Part shown: positions 54,068 to 64,000 of the stretch, piece by piece
Numbering within the stretch: the first letter of the stretch is position 1
Layout: the number at the start of each line of letters is the position of its first letter
Origin: Paramacrobiotus metropolitanus
Taxonomy: Eukaryota > Tardigrada > Eutardigrada > Parachela > Macrobiotidae
Length of the DNA: 64,000 bases
Direction: 5' to 3'
Assembly (NCBI RefSeq): GCF_019649055.1
Contig: NW_026570234.1
Coordinates: 1,302,001 to 1,366,000 of the forward strand
Program-made: the position numbers and the translations under genes
The notes under the pieces: generated by a model
The model's database searches: none
What the model saw: only the letters and a program-made list of their open reading frames with translations
Told to the model about the DNA's origin: nothing

Positions 54068-57000
54068 ATGATGCGCTATCTCCTGGAAAAATTATGGATA
54101 CGTGTTGTTTTGTCATTGTTTTTTATATTACAGACCAGGTAAGAGAACCACGCTGTATGTGTTCTAAATATATGTGGACACATATACATGGCCAATCAGA
54201 TTATCACACAAGTAAAGCTGTAAAGACGATCGTTCGAATTTCATTGATATATGCCGACCAGAATCAGTGCCGTCCCTGCGTTTGAACAAATGCTTACCGC
54301 AGTACAAATCGATTTATTGGGAAAAATTTACAATTTTTCCCGCTTCTGCCCGCAGCAGCCATTGCAGCACGGAATGTATACAGAGTGTACTTACTCTACA
54401 TTTTCTTTAATTAAGGCCACGCGCGTCGTCTTATTGCCTTATGACATGCGACTTGGCGTTAACACGACCGGAAATTGCTGATATAAGAGACTTGTAGAGA
54501 AATGCAGCGCAAAGGTCACTTAGCGTGCATACCTTGTGCACACACAATCGGTATACACATGATGTCGTAATATGTGTTGCTGATTCGACGCTGAAGGTAG
54601 GCAGCTAAAGAGGCGCCCGTCTTCCCTGGATGTGCCGTAAAAAACCGAATGATTAGAGATACAGTGCGAGTTGGGCAACGACAAAGGCAAACACACTGTT
54701 TGCCCACGTATCCGCACAACGCACAAGTGGGGCAAATGTGGTCATTAGCTGATAGTCGGACTTAACACATTAACTTAACCGTGGGATGCATGTTAGCATG
54801 GGTATAAGCGATTAGCACGCTCGCCTGCACGGCGGCTCTCTTCCCGCGCGCCGTTATATCCAATAGCTGCAGTACAAAATCGTTGAATGCTGTAGGCATC
54901 TTAAACGTTCTTGATTTTTCCCTAAGTCAACAGCAATTACCTTAAGAGCATGTCTCAGGATTACATGGGATTCAGCGGAGAATACCCATCGATTAGACGG
55001 CAGTTTTCCCTGAATTAATTACAGAGTGGTCATCCGATCAGTGTGATGCATTTGACGTGAATCGTCGTATCACGCTGAAGAAAGAGTAGATCGACTACCC
55101 ACATAAGGGCTGATCGTGTTACCAACAGGTATCGACAAGGCCAGGTTTCTACAGCCTTTGTGCAGGAATATTGTTTATCGTGCAAACCTTCAGTCGCTTG
55201 TTATCATATTTATTTACGCGTGAATGTCAGTTATTAGTTTTCAGAATAACCTCTGAGAACGTTACTTAAAAATATCTTTGGACTTGCATAATAAATCTCT
55301 ATGAGAACAGTTATGCGAAAAAATTTTATAAGAGCGGTCGCAATTTGCTTTTTTTCGATAATACGGTTTTGCTGTAGTATATCTGTATAATAATTAGAGA
55401 CAGAACCGGTCCTATTTGTAAAGCAGTGTGGGCTGGCGTCGGAGTTCTTTCCGGTCTCCGGGGAGTTCGAGAAATTTTGGCAAACATATGTGTTTTTAGA
55501 CTAGCGACCGGTACTCGTATCATTTTCATAACCGTGCCGACTGAATGTGCAGTCTACAATTCAGAAACCTTTAAAATACATTCGAAACGGAAACCCGTTA
55601 CTATGCTAACAGGATTGATAAGATCGAATAGTTAAATATTTCACAAACGGCCGGAATTAGGGAACGTAATGTTTTTACAATAATGTAAACAGTTATTTAC
55701 CTGTGCAGCTAAGAAATAAAAAGTGATGGCGTAAGTGGCTTACACGTTTCATAGTCCTTCGTTCTTTAAATTAGCTTTTTTCGTTAAAAGCATGTTGCAG
55801 TGCAACAGTACGTACTCGATGACTGCACAAAATTTCTGGAAATCTTTTCCAAGCACGACTGCATTTTTTTATTTCTAACGGCCGTAAATCTCCGACTTAC
55901 AGAGGGGAAGGAGCTAGCTATGTGGACAGCCCGCTGTAATTGACTAATCTTTATATTTCGCCCACGGGTACTTTTATATTCTACCCGGCTCGGAGTGACG
56001 GTTGGGCACTCGGCAAGACACACTCATTTTTGCTGAATTATTGAACAGTTGACTCTTGTTGGAATATTAGGTAAATGGAGGGAATAAGAGAGACTTTACA
56101 TCAGGTCCCATTGATTTCTCCCACGTATCCCTTTATGCCCGGGTTGAGGGAACTCCTTAATTATTTCACACGCAAGCACGCATTGTTCTTCTAATGCAAC
56201 CTTTCAGCAGCGCATTAATGTTATAACAGCAACCCGGTAAGATTAAGTACCATCTGCGTTAACAAAATAAACTCTAATTTCCGGCGGCACTTGTGCTATG
56301 TATTTTGTCAATAAAATATTCGAATAAAAACTTAACGTACTTTCGTACTAGTCGGTGGCGAAATCAAAGTCTCCTGTAAAAAACCCGAATATCGCACTAT
56401 TCAGATAGTAGTCCGCAGTACTTTTCTCCACTAGTTTTAGTCGATTAAATGCGTTACAACATCCAGTGACGTAATAATGTTTTCTCTCTTGAGTACCAGA
56501 TCCAAATGTTTCCTCAGCGGATTAATTAGTTATGCGCTGTTTTTATATGCCACAGTAAACAGAGTTTTTGTGATTTTATGGAAGACTAAATGTTGTTTGT
56601 GTTAATATTCCTATATAATTATGTCAAAGTGTTTCGATAGCTTAAGTTTTGTTGATCAGTAAATTACCTAAAATACAACCTAAATACAACCTAAAATACA
56701 ACTTAAATACCTAAAATACAACCTAAATTACAACCTATAACGTGATCGTGGATTTGGCGGAAATTGCGCACCCTGAAAAAACACTACGTACACAAACCCT
56801 GCGGAAAACATATGTCGACAAACACCACACGCCGTCCTTGTAAACAGTTTTTTTCATTAAAGAACCTGAGTAAATACAAATCATGTTAGGAATCTCCAGC
56901 AGCTGTTTTAGTTAGTCGCTGTTAAACAGATGTTACATTAAATAATATTTCCGCATTCCACTTATAGAACATCTTATTATCCGGTCCACTGTATTAATTC

Positions 57001-60000
57001 TGTCCAGGCAAAGATAGTAACAGCGATTGAATTAAATCACCAATACGTGATTTCTCAATAGTCGCGACCTTTCGATTCTGCTCTGTTTGAGTGCACTAAT
57101 GAAGCAGCGGAACTGCACGCATATTGTACGTAGCAGTTGCGGTTCCAGTATAGAGTAATTTGTTTGTTAAATTACAGGGGGAAAAAGGAATTTCCGCACA
57201 AACTGTTTCACAGATTAATGAAAAATTACAACATGGAAGAATGGCCTTCGTATCAAGCAGGTACTGCATCTACAAAATTGATTTAATGTTGCTCGATCAT
57301 GCATTTTGTATGAACGCCAGATAGCGTAAATTCACCTCATTGTTTTGTTCAATATAATGCAAGGCGTGGTATTTTCGTTTCTTGATAAAAATTATACAGC
57401 CCTTTGTTGATTAATTTAATTAAACTTATGGTAAACCGGTGAGCATGCACCTTCATTTGTTTTTTACCTTGATTTTTGCAGGTGTTTTTATATTAAGACA
57501 AATTTTTATGTTTTAAGTGGAACTGTTTTGGCTGTTTTATGCCTACATGGATAGTTTTTGAATGTAGCCTTGCAACTTATGACAGGTCAGGTTTTTTTGC
57601 CGTAAGATGATAAATCAATGAGTATTCTAACCAGTTTGCCCTTTTGAAAACCTAGAATATCCCAAAGAATTTCGAACAGACAGTTGTTTGCTCTCAATGA
57701 TTTTTTTCATGGTCAAAGGGGAAGGGATACCGACAAGAGTCTACATTGAAATTTATATTGTGGCCATCAGCTCAATCGATGCCAGCAGTATGGTGCGTAC
57801 TACCATCTGATAGTGAAACAATAGGCATTTTCGTATAACAGAACTGTATTGTTTTTTATTTTGCGCAGGACTACTCAGTTGATTTTTATCTAACACAACA
57901 CTGGAACGATCCAAGGTTACATTTTGATGCCGACAAAGACGGGACAAAAATACTTGAGCTACATCAACTGCGTCAAATCAAAAAGCTCTGGCTGCCAGAT
58001 CCATATTTAATAAACGCTAAAAAAGGTCAGTGCGAAGTTGCGTGATTTTCTTTTATAATGTTTACTCATTGCGCCTTCGTTGACACCACATCTTTAACTG
58101 CATTTTGCATCATCGTTCATTGCAATATCAGTTACACGTAAAGCAGAAATTACTGATACGCTTTTTTCTTACGATGCAAAAAAGACGAAATAATTATTTA
58201 TGCAAGTTATGCACACCAGTTGTAAAAATAGATTAGCCAAGTACCGTTTCACTTTTATCTAGATTTATGTGAGTGTTTTGATACAATATGACGCACGAGC
58301 AAAATCACTCCTATAAATAAGTAGCATTGTCCTAACAAGCACTTGTGGTTTGTAGCGTACTTCCATGAGGTAACACAACCAAATCGTTTCCTCCGCATAA
58401 CACAGGAAGGAAATGTAACGTATAATTCCCGGTAAGTCCTGACAATATAAACATTGTCCATTTTCTACCCTTGCATATAGATCGCTCAGCACGCGATCAC
58501 AGCATTTTACCCCGTGGCAGCCATTATCCATGTTTGCATGGAAAAATTAATGGTCCACACCTAGTTTTCATTAATTGCATTGGCCATTATTCACACAGAC
58601 TAACAGCAACATTAACGTGCCAAATGGAGCTGAACTATTATCCCATGGATACGCAGGAATGTTCCATTTATTTAGAAACATGTACGTGACAAAACTTCCT
58701 CAAAGGTCATCGGAATATCTGGCCGCACAGTGATGTAGCCGCGTGTATAAAGCTCTTGTTTGACTTCACCTATCACCTATTCACGGATATTTTGTTCGTT
58801 ATTTTGTATGCAAACAACTTACTCTCAAAGAGATCGATTGTCTGTGCATTGGGGCCGTAGAACTGACTGCATATGCATTAGCATCGCCGCTCATTTTACA
58901 CATAACAGTTGATATAGTGCAACCGGCAGTTGTACTCATATGGGAGATTTAACCATAATCTGGCGTTGTTTTTCCAGACGGTTACTCAACAGAAATCCTG
59001 TACTTTCACTGGCACTGGGATAAATCAAAAGCTTTTACAATCAATTCAGGCAAGGAATTTCAAGTTTATACATTAAACATATATATACTTAACTTACTGT
59101 GTAAAAACGGCGAACAACTACGTATACTTTGACACAGTTTTATAAACTGAAGTGATTCTAAATTAGATTAGATTGCACGCAAATATTTATACGCTAATAT
59201 TTGTTGGAAGTTATAATTTTTCATAAAACTGCGTAATTTTTAATTTTATGGGATCGATTAACATTGAATATTTCTTAACGCACTTTTTATTTTATAGAGC
59301 TTAAACTTCCGCAGTTTCTCATTTCGGGATACACATACAAGGAAGGCACTGATGAATATTCAATGGGTAAGTCAACAAACCGCGGCACGCGAAAATTAAT
59401 GATCCCATTCTTCTGCGGATGTGTCACAGGAAATTAATGATATTTTTAGGGCATTTTTCTTATTTGAAAGTCTTCATAAAATTCCAGCGTCAAGTCAGTT
59501 ATCACCTCATTCAGACGTATCTGCCTACTTTCCTGATCGTTTCCATATCATGGGTAAAACTGTGACGTCCGCTGTGTACATTGTATAGTTTCATTCTGCG
59601 CGAACGACAGCGCGTGTACTGTATAAATATCCGTCAGTTATGTTTTTTTCCATTTTGCTAATATAGGTTAGCTTCTGGCTCAGTGTGGAAGCGGTTCCCG
59701 CGAGGTACTGAAGCGCATACACACAATTGTATTCTGTACTTTGAGCGGAAGTCATTTATATGCCAATTCCATTATGTTTAATCAGAGTCTCACTGGGCAT
59801 CACAACTTTGCTCACAATGACCACACTAATTAGCGGCGCCAAGCAAGGACTTCCAGCTGTATCGTATATTAAAGTACGTTTGACGAGTACTTTACTTCCG
59901 GCTCATGCTGCACGTCCGCCCATGCACCATATTCATGGCGCGGTCATTTTAATAATTTAATTCAGTTACAATTAAATCTTTTGAATGTAGACAATTTTGT

Positions 60001-61178
60001 ACCATTGCATCTATGATGCAGTATACTTTGCCTGGGTTGTTAAAGAAAAGCGATACTTAACGAAGAGCAGTACTGGCAGTTGAAAAACCTTTTGCGCCAT
60101 AATGTAAAGTAGAACTTACAATCATTCAGTTCTTCTCTGTCTCAATTTCCAACGCGTAACGTATTGAATTATTGATGCAAAAATACGCTGGAATGACTAG
60201 ATAATTTGAATAAAGTATTGTTACGTGGCAAACGTTTCAAAAGAGCAAACTTTTAGTATTTGTATTCTTTATATTAAAATGGCAGACTTATGCGTCATTG
60301 TGACCTCAAGCGCGAACTGTCTTTTTCTGTAGGCCTTGGATGTATGGATGGGAACATGTACATTTTTTGTATTTGCCACATTACTGGAGTACGTGATAGT
60401 CTCGAAGACCTCCAGGAAGAAAGTGCCCATGTTAGTGCCGCGTCCCCGGCAGAATTCCAACCACATGTCACGCAGCCACACACTGGTACCGGTCAGTCCA
60501 AATGCCACGATGAAATTTGATAACTGCTTCTTGCCTGATATGCCGCCACCAGGCAGATCACCTAGTCAGAATCATCTCAAAGGGTCTCGAAAAATGGTAC
60601 AGCCCAAATGCGTGCCAATTAGATCGTCGATGTTTTCTTAATCTACGAAACGGCGTTGTCCTTTTGATTTTTCCACTTTATTAGAGAACCCGCATAATCC
60701 GCTTATTTTTCTTATTAACATTTGGTTTCTTATTAAAAAATAACTTTCTTACTTTTATTACACAATTAAATTATTTTTGGTTTTTTTATTTGCAGTAATA
60801 ATATTTATTTTGTTAGCGCGCTAATATTATATAAGCATGAAGGTGGCGGTACATTTGGATTATACAGATACCGATGTAATTACAATACACCCATGCACCT
60901 GCGAAAGGTTAACCCTGATTTAGCAGACTAATGTTACTCCACAGAGCGGGAGTTTCGAGTACGAAATGCCCATACCGGAATCGCCGCCGCCCCATGAAAC
61001 CTACATGCCGCCCATGTCGATGCCGGCTGCTCCACCAATATTATCAGCCGCCGAACAAGCCAAACGGATCGATGTTATTGCTCGTATTCTCTTCCCATCC
61101 TTGTTCGGTGCATTCAACTTTGTGTACTGGACATATTATATGCTACAATCCTATGATCGTATGGAAGAAGCTTCTTAA
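54068..61178 (+). CDS. Anion-type Cys-loop receptor subunit (GABA/glycine/glutamate-gated chloride channel family)
   Basis: A subunit of a pentameric ligand-gated chloride channel. Twelve exons (54068..54138, 57178..57260, 57719..57792, 57869..58025, 58481..58681, 58978..59049, 59298..59366, 59450..59553, 59667..59704, 59786..59873, 60333..60596, 60945..61178) join in phase to about 484 aa. Landmarks: a signal peptide, LFHRLMKNYN, DYSVDFYLTQHWNDPRLHF, LWLPDPYLINAKK, Cys-loop C175-C189 (CQMELNYYPMDTQEC), M1 YHLIQTYLPTFLIVSISWVS, then EAVPAR before M2 (VSLGITTLLTMTTLISG). The PAR motif at the start of M2 is the hallmark of anion selectivity. M3, a Pro-rich intracellular loop and M4 (FNFVYWTYYM) follow. 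Loop C lacks the second disulfide of GluCl/glycine receptors, which favours an RDL-like type. Intron 6 uses a GC donor. The ligand is unknown. Confidence 0.93.
56672..56742. repeat. CCTAAAATACAA tandem repeat
   Basis: Five or six imperfect copies of ACCTAAAATACA, inside the 3-kb first intron of the anion-channel gene. Confidence 0.8.
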
Positions 61179-64000
61179 CGATTTATTCTCCAACTGACTT
61201 TTTCCGCGTCGACGGGATTGTACACATATATATACACACACAACACACCATGTGCCGGTTCGTGTTATTTGGGAATGCAACCTTATCTTCCTTGGATTTT
61301 GAGCGACGCCGGGAAAAATGTGAAAGAGCGACAGGGAGAAGAGAGAGAAGAACGAGCACTCAACGGTTAAAGGGAAAAGAGGGGCGGTTCCAGATCGAGC
61401 ACAAATAATTGGATCGTAATACTGACCAAATCTATGGAAATCTATCAACTGACGTTACTTTGCCGGCAATACAAGGCGGCGGCCTTTAACCGAGGCGAGC
61501 GTCAATTATGTTGTGCTGCAACAAAACGACGAGACCGAAGCAAAACGCGCTTGACACACACACTGCTCATACAATTCACCGAAAACGGGCCTTTTTTACG
61601 TTGTGCGACGCCTGCGCTGCGCTGAGAAATGTGTACGCGGACGGTACTATGTAAATTATTTGCGCAATTGTTCTGGTTGGAGACTGAAAGACGGGGAGAG
61701 AAAGAGATTGGGAACGAGAGATGTGTTTCCTTTTTTATTCCTCTGTGCTTGAATGGCGCGGTATTAAGCCGGTCACAGAATGGAGGCGCGGGAATAAGTC
61801 AAAATTAATGCCATTGTGATTTTGCAACATTTGGACGAAAATGTCTTCCGTGTAGAAATCTTTTAATTTGCCATGACTGACAAGATGAATAAAAGCTTTT
61901 TCTATTAGCCGTCGCATAACGACCCATACACACATACAAGCATTCACGTAACGCACTACCGTAGCAGTTAATCTCCACCCCAAAACAGGAAGCGTTAGTG
62001 TGGATTTCCTGTGTGCGCGACGGGTTTATGTGCCCGCTCTTGTATTGTCCCGGGCAGGGCATTTCTAGGACACAAAAAAGACAGAAGTTGAATCAGCATT
62101 GAGAAAACATCCCATATTTGGCAGTCATGCTTTATATCCAAAACCGGCTCATTTGCTTGCAGAGCTACGATCGATTTGTTTTCTTTTCGCCGCCGCTCAA
62201 AATAATGCATACGAAGAGGCAAAAGAATACCCTACAGCCAATTTTTAATCAAAACAGTTTTGGCATTTCCTGCCTTCTTACCTTGGCAAGGTTTTACGTA
62301 GTTCTAATAATCGCATGTGCACGTACGAGTAGATACAAAAAGGAATAATATCCATATGGCGCTTATGTCGCCGATTTCGAGGAATATATGTACACAACGT
62401 TTAATGGTGGCTTCTTTACAAGGAAACGTCAAACGGTACGTAGATTACTACGATTGCTGCTGTTCGCCACCTACCTACTACTTACTACAACGAGCAACAA
62501 ATTTTAAAAAAATTAAAACACTTGTACTGGGGGGATTCCATACAATTTCCTGTACTGCGTCTGGGTCTATTTAAATTTTTTTTCTGGATGTATGTGAAGT
62601 TTTCAAATATTCGAATATTGTATGTAAAGTGGGTTAAATAAAATGGTAATGCTATTTTAGTTAGCATGAATGTTATGGAAATGAAAACTACAAAATAGTT
62701 TAATACTGAATCTGAGGATAACCAACTTTACCAACATACTAGCAACATGACACTGATGACAGGTACGTTTAAAAAAAGTTTGCGCTTCCATAATTCATTA
62801 ACTTTTATGCGCACTCGATGATTTGCAAAAAAAATATGGCTGTACCATCCTTTCTCAGCTGTCCCGCTTAGGCGGCCGAAGAATCTCCGAGAGTGGAGAA
62901 GCCTTTTGTTAAAGGAGACACGACGGGAAAATACCAAGTTGTTTTTTGTGGAGGGATCCATAACGGGAATGTGAGCATAACTCCTTATCGCAGATCTGAC
63001 AATCGTCAGTCATATGATTAGTCGCCAAGCCTCACTAATGCAAATGTATACATACGTACTGGGCTGTGTATATGCACAGAATACAGCAACGCACTACTGT
63101 AAGGTTTTTTTGCGGTCTACATATCTCGGCGAATTGGCCATCTCTGTATACCAAATCAATAAATCTCGTCTCTCCTCAAAACTACAAATTTAAGCTAACA
63201 CTGCGTTGACGTCAGTTTTACCCATATTTTTTCGAACTCGTAGCCGATCTTTTGCACCGCTATACACATTTTGCCGTAGTGGCAAATACTTTGGGAAAGA
63301 ATGAAAGCAGTTTTTCAAAAGACAATTCAAAACTACAAACAGCAACAACACTTTTGCTTGATTATTCATAACTTATAACTGAAAATTAAGGAAGAAATAA
63401 AATAACCAAACTTCGTTATTCGTCTGACTTGCTACAAAATTACTATACTTCGGTCTTCAGGTGAGCTTTGGTCAGCTGTGGCTAAAGGCACTGCATCTGG
63501 TTTAATTAAGTGATCCAAAATGTTCTACTCTACCGTGCTACCGTTAACATAATCGAAAAGAAAAAATATGTTCGTGTACCTCCTCATATTTTTCATATGA
63601 TACAACTTTGACTTTCTGAAGTAATGTGAATATTTTTGGAGATCGCACTTTAATACCAACCAACTTTGGAAAATTATATACAATAACCAGGTTATACAAG
63701 CGTTAGAATTAGGCAATTAATTCCTGTCTTTTTCAGTCAAACTGTACCACTTGAGACCACCATTCTAAAAACCGTCGTTTAGCCTCGGGCTACAATAAGG
63801 AAAATGTAAGTTAATTTGTAGAGCAGCACGTTAGCCTGCGCGCTTATTAACCTCTTGTCGTGCCGTTTTTTATCGTTCTTTTTCGCGGCCCGGACATGCC
63901 GGAGTGCTGACTCATGACCTCCTGGACGACTGTAATAGGGATCACGGCTGCCTTTGAAATCTAAAAGTTAAAATGGTGCATTGTATTAAGTTTTTCTTTT
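61179..64000. other. 3' flank of the anion-channel gene to the window end
   Basis: It holds the 3' UTR of the channel gene (an AC-rich microsatellite lies near 61220-61250). No supported coding sequence follows; the frames are short and unlinked. Confidence 0.5.

Noticed and set aside
54805-54860. tRNA-like stretch (GCGATTAGCACGCTCGCCTGC)
   Set aside because: It resembles an A box and an anticodon stem, but no B box or acceptor-stem pairing follows, so neither a tRNA nor a SINE can be supported.
63812-63860. Another A-box-like run (GTAGAGCAGCACGTTAGCCTG)
   Set aside because: No B box and no cloverleaf could be drawn; probably chance.

Overview
The window is nuclear DNA from an animal. Nearly every gene is split by short GT-AG introns with a consistent reading phase, intergenic DNA is AT-rich, and the families are metazoan: a Slo-type K+ channel, Cys-loop receptors, a peptide GPCR, 14-3-3 and AP-3 sigma. 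The compact genes, the ShKT and PAN secreted domains and an RDL/GluCl-like anion channel suggest a small-genome ecdysozoan. A tardigrade is my best guess, but that is inference. No RNA gene or CRISPR array could be supported.

Layout. 0.5-6.9 kb (-): a 23-exon Slo/BK-like channel with a non-canonical selectivity filter. 7.6-8.7 kb (-): a glycine-rich secreted protein. 10.0-10.6 kb (-): an unrecognised single-exon gene. 11.4-13.2 kb (+): UBE2E ubiquitin-conjugating enzyme. 13.9-19.1 kb (-): Nup155. 19.7-24.05 kb (+): a frameshifted non-LTR retrotransposon. 24.8-25.1 kb (+): V-ATPase subunit F. 26.5-28.5 kb (-): a rhodopsin-family peptide GPCR. 31.6-33.9 kb (-): AP-3 sigma, carrying a transposase-like SWIM remnant in intron 2. 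34.19-34.70 kb: a fold-back/MULE-like MITE. 35.6-37.2 kb (+): 14-3-3. 38.4-40.0 kb (+): a secreted coiled-coil/PAN protein. 40.6-43.9 kb (-): a Cys-loop receptor with an N-terminal ShKT domain. 44.8-45.2 kb (-): a decayed copy of the 3' end of the alanine aminotransferase gene. 46.8-49.7 kb (-): the intact alanine aminotransferase. 54.1-61.2 kb (+): an anion-type Cys-loop receptor. The rest is non-coding as far as I can see.

The genes do not form one pathway. They are a mixture of housekeeping genes (Nup155, V-ATPase F, AP-3 sigma, UBE2E, 14-3-3, alanine aminotransferase) and excitable-membrane genes. The most unusual content is in two channels whose overall architecture is intact but whose pores are altered: the Slo homologue reads TIGSPD where TVGYGD is expected, and the ShKT-receptor has an M2 that has lost the usual charged rings and the 9' leucine. 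The ShKT-receptor fusion is the strongest candidate for a previously undescribed architecture. All exon joins were made by eye from splice signals, reading phase and remembered family patterns; no search was run.
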